Shown here: piece by piece, positions 1 through 5,040 of the stretch
Numbering within the stretch: the first letter of the stretch is position 1
Layout: each line of letters opens with the position of its first letter
NCBI GenBank assembly: GCA_021790415.1
Contig: JAJYDZ010000174.1
Coordinates: forward strand, 1 to 5,040
DNA from: Thermoplasmata archaeon
GTDB lineage: Archaea; Thermoplasmatota; Thermoplasmata; Thermoplasmatales; Thermoplasmataceae
Length of the DNA: 5,040 nt
Reading direction: 5' to 3'
Notes under the pieces: model-generated
What the model saw: the letters and a program-made list of their open reading frames with translations, nothing else
The model's database searches: none
Told to the model about the DNA's origin: nothing
Made by a program: the position numbers and the translations under genes

Positions 1-761
1 TTAACTCTGAACTCCCGCTGGATTATTATCTCACTCTCTTTAATACGCTTCACGAAAAATTTCCGGACCTTGGGATTCATGGACTTTCAACTTCCGAATT
101 ATCATTCATTTCAAAGAAAGAAAAAATGAGCATACCTGAACTTTTATCAAAACTAAGGGAAGCTGGTTTGGAGACAATTCCAGGAGCAGGTGCTGAGATT
201 TTTTCTGATGAAGTAAGAAAAATACTCAGAAGGCCCATTGGAAGCGGCAAAGAATGGTTGTCCATAATGGAGGAAGCCCACAAATTGGGGATAAGGACAA
301 GCGCAACCATGATGTTTGGACATGTTGAAGAGAGTAGACATAAAGCTGAACATTTATTATCACTGCTGGAACTGCAGAAGAAGTATCACGGTTTCATGTC
401 GTTCACTCCGTGGAACTTTGAGCCGGGCAATACACAACTGGAAAGAGAGAATTTGGTCAAATACAGAGCTGGTGGGGAGGAAGTTCTGAGGAATATTGCC
501 ATTGCAAGAATAGTATTCAACAAGCATTTACCCATAATTCAGTCCTCATGGCTTACCAATGGGGTCCAAATGGGGCAAATGGCCATTATGTACGGGGCAA
601 ATGACTGGGGCGGCACAATCTACGATGAGAAAGTCATCCCCGCAACAGGAAAAATAGTTGGAAATCTCAGGAAGGAGATAATCATAGAGAGTGTGAAGCA
701 GATAGGAATGATCCCTGTGGAGAGAGATAATATGTACAGGGCTATCAGGAATTATAACTAA
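1..761 (+). CDS. mqnC: Cyclic dehypoxanthinyl futalosine synthase (MqnC-like radical SAM enzyme), C-terminal part, 5' end outside window
   Basis: Frame 3 is open from base 3 to the TAA at 759-761 (252 codons), so this is the C-terminal two thirds of a protein normally about 360-400 residues long. The family converts dehypoxanthine futalosine to its cyclic form in the futalosine route to menaquinone. The N-terminal half with the CX3CX2C cluster of radical SAM enzymes lies off the left edge and cannot be seen. Visible family marks are the LPLDYY and FPDLGIHG segments near bases 15-110, a PGAGAEIFSDEVR segment (from about base 180), ATMMFGHVE (about 304-330), the FTPWNFEPGNT block (about 400-432; the PW-F-PGNT form fits MqnC better than MqnE or CofH) and GANDWGG near 595-615. 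The ATG at 126 is not the start, because the family-like sequence continues before it. The stop overlaps the truD start by one base. MqnC versus a close paralogue is a recall-based call. Confidence 0.82.
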   Translation, partial: NSELPLDYYLTLFNTLHEKFPDLGIHGLSTSELSFISKKEKMSIPELLSKLREAGLETIPGAGAEIFSDEVRKILRRPIGSGKEWLSIMEEAHKLGIRTSATMMFGHVEESRHKAEHLLSLLELQKKYHGFMSFTPWNFEPGNTQLERENLVKYRAGGEEVLRNIAIARIVFNKHLPIIQSSWLTNGVQMGQMAIMYGANDWGGTIYDEKVIPATGKIVGNLRKEIIIESVKQIGMIPVERDNMYRAIRNYN

Positions 762-1972
762 TGAATGATAACAACCTTCGCAATATAATAAAGAACACCG
801 CTGAAGATTTCATTGTCGATGAGATTCCAATAGATTTTCAAAGAAAGCCTGATGGTAAATATACCATAATTAAGGTGAAACTGACCAATTGGGATACAAA
901 CAGGTTTGTATCTGTGCTGGCAAGATCGCTGAGAATCAGCAGGAAGAGAATTACCTTTGCTGGAACCAAGGATAAAAAGGGTGTAACTACTCAATATTTT
1001 TGCATAAATGGCACCTATTCAAATGAACTGGAAACTCTGAAAGACTGTGAGATTTTGGAGGTCTTCAGAACGGACAACATGCTCCGTATGGGAGAATTGA
1101 AAGGAAATAAATTTTCAATTCGTCTGAACTCAGATCAAGTCGATGATAATGTCATCGAAAACGAAAACAGATTCATAGTTTCTAGTGGAGGATATTGGAA
1201 CCTGTATGGAGAACAGCGATTTGGAGCAACCCGCAGTAACACGCATAAGATTGGAGAGCAGATAATCAGAGGAAATTTTGAAGCCGCGGCAAAGCTATAT
1301 CTTTATGATCCAGAATTCGACAGTGATGGATATCGCGTTGAACTCTCAAATAGTTGGGATTATAAAGCCGCACTGGACTATTATCCAGAATTTCTAGGTT
1401 TTGAAAGGGCAATCCTCTCTCATCTGGCTTCCGGTGGAGGCTATGAGGATTCACTAGATGTGCTTCCGAAAACCCTTGAAATAATGTTTGTACATGCATT
1501 TCAGTCCATGCTGTTTAACAGAATGCTCAAAAAAAGGAAAGAGTATTCAAATTCACCAAAAGCCATATTTGTTGGAGACTTTGTTCATAAGACAGATGAA
1601 TATTTCAATATTATTGGAGAACAGATTGAAGTCACTTCATTCAATTTTGAGAAAATTTCAAAATTATCCATGGAAAACAAAATAATTGCAGTTATGCCTC
1701 TCGTGGGTTATGAAACCGTTTTACAGAAGGGAATTCCGGGAGAAATAATTGAGAAAACACTTGAAGAATCCAATGTCCATAGAGAAATGTTTAGGATACA
1801 TAAAAATGAGAAGCTCTCCTCTTCTGGAAATTACAGAGGAGTTGGATTTGTTCCACGGGATTTCTCCTGCGTAAATAAATGGCTTAATTTCTCTCTTGGA
1901 AAAGGCATGTATGCCACAACATTAATAGGACAAATTTTTGAAAATATTAAAAAAAAGGGACAGGTTTTGTGA
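761..1972 (+). CDS. truD: tRNA pseudouridine synthase D (TruD)
   Basis: The 403-residue product matches the archaeal TruD family, which isomerises a uridine of tRNA (position 13 in well-studied members) to pseudouridine in the cytoplasm. The N terminus has the expected DFIVDEIP segment. The catalytic motif FAGTKDKKGVTTQ spans about residues 66-78, with the presumed nucleophile Asp71. The second hallmark, LYGEQRFGATRSNTHKIG, begins near residue 148. Later family blocks are VHAFQSMLFNRML (about 244-256), GVGFVPRDF and, near the end, FSLGKGMYATTLIGQIF. Length is normal and the gene looks intact. The ATG at 761 overlaps the mqnC TAA (TAATG). The only Shine-Dalgarno-like bases are an AGGA about ten bases upstream, so translation is probably coupled to mqnC termination. 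The stop lies two bases from the converging tbp stop. Confidence 0.95.
   Translation: MNDNNLRNIIKNTAEDFIVDEIPIDFQRKPDGKYTIIKVKLTNWDTNRFVSVLARSLRISRKRITFAGTKDKKGVTTQYFCINGTYSNELETLKDCEILEVFRTDNMLRMGELKGNKFSIRLNSDQVDDNVIENENRFIVSSGGYWNLYGEQRFGATRSNTHKIGEQIIRGNFEAAAKLYLYDPEFDSDGYRVELSNSWDYKAALDYYPEFLGFERAILSHLASGGGYEDSLDVLPKTLEIMFVHAFQSMLFNRMLKKRKEYSNSPKAIFVGDFVHKTDEYFNIIGEQIEVTSFNFEKISKLSMENKIIAVMPLVGYETVLQKGIPGEIIEKTLEESNVHREMFRIHKNEKLSSSGNYRGVGFVPRDFSCVNKWLNFSLGKGMYATTLIGQIFENIKKKGQVL
1949..1956 (-). terminator. Candidate oligo-T terminator for tbp
   Basis: Eight consecutive A on the + strand give T8 on the - strand, about 20 bases past the tbp stop codon. Archaeal RNA polymerase commonly terminates at short T-runs without a hairpin. 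The run lies inside the last codons of truD, where it encodes lysines, so the tbp transcript would overlap truD mRNA in antisense. Position fits; no termination data are available. Confidence 0.45.
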
Positions 1973-1974
1973 GT

Positions 1975-2529
1975 TTAAATTAAACCCACTTTTTGGAGTT
2001 CTTTCTTAACCTTGATTACAGCCTGCTCTATTTCACTTTCTTCCTTTGCTCCTGTACAAACCACTTTACCAGATCCGAAGAGAAGTAAAACCACCTTGGG
2101 TTCTTCCACCCTGTAAACTAATCCGGGGAATTGTTCTGGCTCATATTCAACGTTTTCAAGACCAAGTGACATGGCAATATCAGTAAGGTTAAGATCAGCT
2201 TCAAGATCATATACAGCAACTATGTTTTGAACCACAATATCCGGGTTATCGTATACTTCTATTCCGGCCTTTTTGAGTCTTCCTATTATGGTCTGTATTG
2301 TTAACTTTACATTGGCAAGGTTTTTTGCACCAGTACAATTTACCTTCCCACTTCTAAATATCAAAACTGCTGTCTTCGGTTCTGTTAATCTGTATATAAG
2401 TCCTGGGAATTGTTCGGGTTCATACTCTGAACCTTCAAGAGCCATTGCGATCTGACTCAAATCCAAATGTTCAGCAAGTGATGTTGACGCTACAATGTTT
2501 TCAATATTGATTTTCTCTCTCTCACTCAT
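1975..2529 (-). CDS. tbp: TATA-binding protein (TBP), general transcription initiation factor
   Basis: The 184-residue product is a complete archaeal TBP. It binds the TATA box and, with TFB, recruits RNA polymerase. Two direct repeats form the saddle, about residues 8-95 and 98-184. Each carries the paired signatures YEPEQFPGL-YR and LxF-SGK-xCTGAK. The four phenylalanines that kink DNA are all present (Phe41, Phe58, Phe134, Phe151). There is no long acidic C-terminal tail; the protein ends KVGLI. The ATG at 2529-2527 leaves only a six-residue arm before the first repeat, as is usual for the family. A TATA box about 30 bases upstream predicts a leader of about five bases and there is no Shine-Dalgarno sequence, so the mRNA is probably leaderless or nearly so. 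The gene converges on truD. Confidence 0.97.
   Translation of the reverse strand: MSEREKINIENIVASTSLAEHLDLSQIAMALEGSEYEPEQFPGLIYRLTEPKTAVLIFRSGKVNCTGAKNLANVKLTIQTIIGRLKKAGIEVYDNPDIVVQNIVAVYDLEADLNLTDIAMSLGLENVEYEPEQFPGLVYRVEEPKVVLLLFGSGKVVCTGAKEESEIEQAVIKVKKELQKVGLI
1990..1994 (+). terminator. Weak candidate T-rich terminator for truD
   Basis: A T5 run followed by a pyrimidine-rich stretch (TTCTTTCTT) begins 17 bases past the truD stop, inside the 3' end of tbp. It is the first T-run on the + strand after truD, but it is short and no hairpin is evident. Confidence 0.25.
2120..2431 (-). repeat. Internal duplication of TBP visible at DNA level
   Basis: The stretch encoding YEPEQFPGL-YR occurs twice within tbp, around 2120-2147 and 2401-2431. 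The two copies share most bases (GGGAATTGTTC-GG-TCATA on the + strand), spaced about 280 bp. This is the ancient TBP gene duplication rather than a mobile repeat. The bounds cover both copies. Confidence 0.7.
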
Positions 2530-2545
2530 ATAAATCTATCTGTTA

Positions 2546-2564
2546 TTTATATACAGTATATAAA
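2546..2564. promoter_or_regulatory. Perfect 19-bp palindrome over the tbp promoter
   Basis: The + strand reads TTTATATAC-A-GTATATAAA: two 9-bp arms that are exact reverse complements around a single central base at 2555. The right arm is the tbp TATA box. The left arm places the same TTTATATA on the + strand, pointing towards the DUF59 gene. It may be an operator for a dimeric regulator, a symmetric TBP site, or a bidirectional promoter. A+T-rich DNA makes short palindromes common, but 9 bp including a C/G pair is more than expected by chance in a 79-bp gap. Function is inferred only. Confidence 0.5.
2557..2564 (-). promoter_or_regulatory. TATA box of the tbp promoter
   Basis: TTTATATA on the - strand is a near-ideal archaeal TATA box. 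Its centre is about 31 bases before the tbp ATG, so initiation about 25 bases downstream gives a leader of roughly five bases. The bases just upstream (ATAATGGG) are not a strong BRE. The box is one arm of a perfect palindrome (see 2546-2564), so TBP could in principle act at its own promoter. Confidence 0.6.
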
Positions 2565-2570
2565 CCCATT

Positions 2571-2597
2571 ATAATTGTTTAAAAGTTATAATAATTG
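2571..2597. repeat. Two direct copies of ATAATTG upstream of the tbp TATA box
   Basis: ATAATTG occurs at 2571-2577 and 2591-2597 on the + strand, starts 20 bp apart (about two helical turns), just upstream of the tbp TATA box in tbp's sense. It could be a paired regulator site, but seven A+T-rich bases may recur by chance. Confidence 0.25.
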
Positions 2598-2608
2598 AGT
2601 TTTCTTGA

Positions 2609-2905
2609 TTACATGTTCAATGAAGCTCTAGCCTCTTCTGACATCTTGCTCGGATTCCATGGCGGCTCCCAGACGAGTTCCACGTCAGCCATTTCTACGC
2701 CCGGCATATTTTCCACAACTTTCTGAACCTCCGCAAGGATCCATGGGGTGACTGGGCATGTTGGTGCGGTCATTGTCATTTTTAAAAGTACCTTATCGTT
2801 GTTAATATCCACTTCGTAAATCAATCCTAGATTGACTATGTCCATCCCTATTTCAGGATCTTCCACAACCTTAAGTTCTTCCAGGATTTCTTCTTTGGTT
2901 ACCAT
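2609..2905 (-). CDS. MIP18/DUF59 family iron-sulfur cluster assembly protein (SufT-like)
   Basis: The 98-residue product covers one complete DUF59 domain and nothing else. Visible marks are DPEIGMDIVNLGLIYEV (residues 16-32), the MTMTAPTCP segment with the conserved Cys50, and VELVWEPPWNPSKMSEEAR (about 75-93), the typical end of the SufT/PaaD-like group. Family members act in Fe-S protein maturation in the cytosol. The specific client is unknown here, although the radical SAM enzyme at the left edge shows that the organism needs such maturation. The ATG at 2905 starts immediately before the first helix. A GTGA six bases upstream (2915-2912) could serve as a Shine-Dalgarno, or the message may be almost leaderless from the TATA-like element at 2933-2941. 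It is separated by 87 bp from coaD and 79 bp from tbp. PaaD-like and MIP18-like roles cannot be told apart by sequence alone. Confidence 0.9.
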   Translation of the reverse strand: MVTKEEILEELKVVEDPEIGMDIVNLGLIYEVDINNDKVLLKMTMTAPTCPVTPWILAEVQKVVENMPGVEMADVELVWEPPWNPSKMSEEARASLNM

Positions 2906-2932
2906 ATTTGTTCACTATATGATTTCAATTAG

Positions 2933-2941
2933 AAATATTAA
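2933..2941 (-). promoter_or_regulatory. TATA-like element upstream of the DUF59 gene
   Basis: TTAATATTT on the - strand is centred about 32 bases before the DUF59 ATG, the same spacing as in the tbp promoter, predicting a leader of about six bases. The match to an archaeal TATA box is moderate. The 2906-2992 gap holds no gene or strong T-run, so read-through from coaD remains possible. Confidence 0.35.
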
Positions 2942-2992
2942 TGCTTATTATCTTTAGCTGTGACAAATTTGAATGTTTTATGAGATTAGTTC

Positions 2993-3940
2993 TTATTCAA
3001 TATTGAACATCTGATTTTTCAATTCCGTTTGAGCAAGATTTTTGAAAGAGAGAATGCTTGCATCGATTGAATCTTTAATAGAATTCCCGATCCATTTCTC
3101 TTCTTTTACATACCTCTCTATTACAGATATATCATACATATCGATTCCTGCCAATTCCTTTAAAGATGGTTCAAATTCCGATGAAGAACTCTCCCCGAAA
3201 TGTATTCTTCCAAGCTTATCCACGATCACTGAACACATAGATATTAGGAACAAACCCTTTGTGGATACTATCTTGATTCCATGACATAAGCCGATTGAAA
3301 AATCATCATCTTCCAAAACTTCGGTTGCCTCCATGGTAGCAATATGATAATTATCCGGAAAAAATGCAATTGAAAATTTATCCTTAACAGTTTTTCTCAA
3401 CTGGATGTCAATTTCACCAAAGGTCTCTTTGAGATAGTCTTTGGCTTCTCCAAGATAGGGTTCCCATATTTTATTTATTGAAACTCGTATCTTTCTTTTT
3501 AGATTTCCGTGTTCATCGATTTCTCCGTTTATTATTCTTCTTGAGCTTATCGGCAGCAGATCCTTTGCCAGCATAAGTGGAACGGTTACAATTGTTAGCT
3601 CTTTGAGACCATTCTTCGACCGCTTTTCATTTATTCTCTTTGCTGCACCTTCGGTTTCCTCTGATACAACTATGTGAGTATAGCTTTCCTCCTTGGCAGA
3701 ATCCCCTTCCGTTGATATCAGTGGTCTTATTGTAAAATCTGAGGATTTCTGATTTAAGTATTCTTCCAAGACCTTCATTCTCTTCTCGTAAGAGACAATC
3801 TCATATGGTTTGCTCTTGCTTATAAAAGAAGTATCGGTAAGGCCGATAACTATTGGTATTCCTAAACCTATGGCGGCATCGAGCAGAGCCTTATGACCAT
3901 CGTGCAATATTGTAAATGTTCCTGCCACTATTACTTTCAT
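2993..3940 (-). CDS. coaD: Pantetheine-phosphate adenylyltransferase fused to a DUF84 (NTPase_I-T / YjjX-like) domain
   Basis: The 315-residue product has two parts. Residues 1-145 are an archaeal-type pantetheine-phosphate adenylyltransferase, which joins 4'-phosphopantetheine to AMP from ATP to make dephospho-CoA. They show the nucleotidyltransferase start VAGTFTILHDGH, with HDGH at 13-16, and ISSRRIINGEI at 131-141 in place of the usual ISSTRI-type motif. Archaeal single-domain enzymes are about 150 residues, so the rest is an added domain. Residues about 150-300 resemble DUF84, the inosine/xanthosine triphosphatase family: VSINK at 153, FSIGLCHGI at 214-222, GLFLISMCSVIVDKLGRIHFG and the following SSSSEFEP. 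The usual VGIEGG motif reads IGLCHG, losing the glutamate, and the NPVK motif is also altered, so phosphatase activity is doubtful. The ATG at 3940 follows the aminotransferase TGA by three bases, indicating one operon. Confidence is high for the first domain and moderate for the second. Confidence 0.88.
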   Translation of the reverse strand: MKVIVAGTFTILHDGHKALLDAAIGLGIPIVIGLTDTSFISKSKPYEIVSYEKRMKVLEEYLNQKSSDFTIRPLISTEGDSAKEESYTHIVVSEETEGAAKRINEKRSKNGLKELTIVTVPLMLAKDLLPISSRRIINGEIDEHGNLKRKIRVSINKIWEPYLGEAKDYLKETFGEIDIQLRKTVKDKFSIAFFPDNYHIATMEATEVLEDDDFSIGLCHGIKIVSTKGLFLISMCSVIVDKLGRIHFGESSSSEFEPSLKELAGIDMYDISVIERYVKEEKWIGNSIKDSIDASILSFKNLAQTELKNQMFNIE

Positions 3941-3943
3941 TTT

Positions 3944-5040
3944 TCACTGTTTTACGAATGTTTTCCTTAATCTTCTTATTCCCTCTGCAAGCTGGTCATC
4001 GTCTCCATATGTGAAATTGAGACGCATGCTTCTTTTCTGAGCGCCTTTGGTAGTGAACGCCTGTCCGCTAATATACGCAACTCCGTTCTTGATGGCTTCC
4101 CCGATCATCTGCTTTGTATCCACATTTTGGGATACTGTGAGCCAGACGAACATACCTCCCTCAGGTTTTGACCATATTGATCCATCATTGAATTCACTTT
4201 CCAGTGCATTTACCATTATATCTCTCTTCTTTCTGTACATATCTATGTTGAGTGCTACCTGTTTATAGATGGCACCACGTTTGATATATTCATAGGCAAC
4301 ATATTGAGAGAATGTGTTCGTCGCGAGATCGAGGGCTTGCTTCATGAGATTGAACTTTGATATTACCTCAGTTGGTGCAATTGTATAACCGAGCCTCAAT
4401 CCCGGTGTCATTACCTTTGAAAATGTGCCGAGATAGAGAACGTCTTCCCCTCCCTTGAGGCTTCTCATGGCAGGTACATGATTTCCATAATATCTCAATT
4501 CCCCATATGGATTATCTTCTATGAGAGGAATATTATAACTTCTGGATATTTCTATGAGATGTTTTCTCCTCTCCAGAGGCATTGTATAGCCCGTAGGATT
4601 CTGAAATGTTGGTATTGTATAGATAAAGGAAGGTTTTCTACCTTCCTTCATAAGCTGCTTTATCCTTTCCTCAAGAAGTTCGGTCTTCATTCCCATGGAA
4701 TCCATTTCTATTCCTTCCATTTTAAGACCGTTTGCACTGAATGCAGAAATTGCCCCAACATATGTTGGCTCTTCTGTAATAATCGTGTCACCCGGGTTTG
4801 CCAGTACTTTTCCAAGTTCGTATAACCCCTGCTGAGAGCCTGAATTTAATATAACATTTTCAGGCAGGCATTTAATCCCCTGCGTTTTTTCAAGATATCC
4901 AGGGAGAATATCCAGTGTTTCCTGAACACCCAGAGTGTTTGCATATTGAAAAACCTGCGCAGACCTTGTTTCTATAAGGTCATTCATAATATTTTTCAAT
5001 ACATCCGAAGGAAACGTCTTTGGATTTGGCATTCCTCCTC
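3944..5040 (-). CDS. PLP-dependent class I/II aminotransferase (2-aminoadipate/aromatic-type), N terminus outside window
   Basis: This is a fold-type I aminotransferase of the LysN/Aro8-like group, which transfers amino groups between amino acids and 2-oxo acids using PLP. Residue numbers below count from the ATG at 5032. NSGSQQGL (63-70) contacts the cofactor phosphate. FQNPTG has Asn145. IEDNPYGELRYYG carries Asp173 and Tyr176. GTFSKVMTPGLRLGY holds the Schiff-base Lys206. MRLNF has the substrate-carboxylate Arg337. That ATG is probably internal: the frame stays open to the edge as Gly-Gly before MPNPKTFP, matching the family's GGxPNPxxFP motif, and the GAGGAGGA that looks like a Shine-Dalgarno would be those glycine codons. 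About 30-40 N-terminal residues are therefore missing. Substrate cannot be assigned; lysine, aromatic or branched-chain partners are possible. The stop is three bases before coaD. Confidence 0.92.
   Translation of the reverse strand, partial: GGMPNPKTFPSDVLKNIMNDLIETRSAQVFQYANTLGVQETLDILPGYLEKTQGIKCLPENVILNSGSQQGLYELGKVLANPGDTIITEEPTYVGAISAFSANGLKMEGIEMDSMGMKTELLEERIKQLMKEGRKPSFIYTIPTFQNPTGYTMPLERRKHLIEISRSYNIPLIEDNPYGELRYYGNHVPAMRSLKGGEDVLYLGTFSKVMTPGLRLGYTIAPTEVISKFNLMKQALDLATNTFSQYVAYEYIKRGAIYKQVALNIDMYRKKRDIMVNALESEFNDGSIWSKPEGGMFVWLTVSQNVDTKQMIGEAIKNGVAYISGQAFTTKGAQKRSMRLNFTYGDDDQLAEGIRRLRKTFVKQ

Noticed and set aside
126..128. ATG as the start of a 211-residue protein
   Set aside because: The frame is open to the left edge and the upstream residues match the family, so this methionine is internal.
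2273..2455. 60-codon + strand open frame opposite tbp
   Set aside because: It is antisense to a complete, strongly conserved TBP gene and shows no start signal or family resemblance.
2544..2553. TATATAAATA on the - strand as an alternative tbp TATA box
   Set aside because: Initiation about 25 bases downstream would fall inside the tbp coding sequence; TTTATATA at 2557-2564 is placed correctly.
3944..3947. GTGA just before the coaD ATG as a Shine-Dalgarno site
   Set aside because: Only three bases separate it from the ATG and it overlaps the aminotransferase stop codon; coupling by stop-start proximity explains the arrangement better, though a minor contribution cannot be excluded.
4478..4825. 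115-codon open frame on the + strand with several cysteines
   Set aside because: It lies wholly antisense to the well-supported aminotransferase, shows no recognisable family motif, and has a composition expected of a reverse-frame shadow.
1..5040. Mobile elements, CRISPR arrays, tRNA or rRNA genes, toxin-antitoxin or defence loci
   Set aside because: I found no long inverted or spaced direct repeats, transposase-like frames, cloverleaf sequences or defence motifs; nearly all of the window is covered by six housekeeping genes.

Overview
The window most resembles the chromosome of a thermoacidophilic archaeon of the Thermoplasmatales type (Thermoplasma, Ferroplasma or Cuniculiplasma-like). 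The support is a two-repeat archaeal TATA-binding protein, an archaeal-type pantetheine-phosphate adenylyltransferase, an archaeal-length TruD, a menaquinone (futalosine-pathway) radical SAM enzyme, A+T-rich DNA, TATA-box promoters placed for very short leaders, and tight gene packing. The genus cannot be fixed from the sequence alone.

Left part, + strand (1-1972): the C-terminal part of a cyclic dehypoxanthinyl futalosine synthase-like protein (mqnC, entering from beyond the left edge) overlaps by one base (TAATG) with truD, a tRNA pseudouridine synthase. The two form a translationally coupled pair. The obvious ATG at 126 is internal to mqnC, because homologous coding sequence continues upstream to the window edge.

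Right part, - strand (5040-1975): reading leftwards, a class I/II PLP-dependent aminotransferase (N terminus beyond the right edge), then coaD three bases later, then a MIP18/DUF59 (SufT-like) iron-sulfur assembly protein, then the TATA-binding protein gene. The aminotransferase and coaD are clearly one operon. The DUF59 gene and tbp are preceded by 87- and 79-bp gaps with TATA-like elements, so each probably has its own promoter. truD and tbp converge tail to tail with two bases between their stop codons.

The content is essentially housekeeping: respiratory quinone synthesis, tRNA modification, general transcription, Fe-S maturation, CoA synthesis and amino-acid transamination. I see no mobile element, CRISPR array, RNA gene or defence system. 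The points most worth a second look are (a) the CoaD protein, which is fused to a DUF84-like NTP phosphatase domain whose catalytic motif looks degraded, and (b) a perfect 19-bp palindrome that contains the tbp TATA box and offers a TATA element on both strands.
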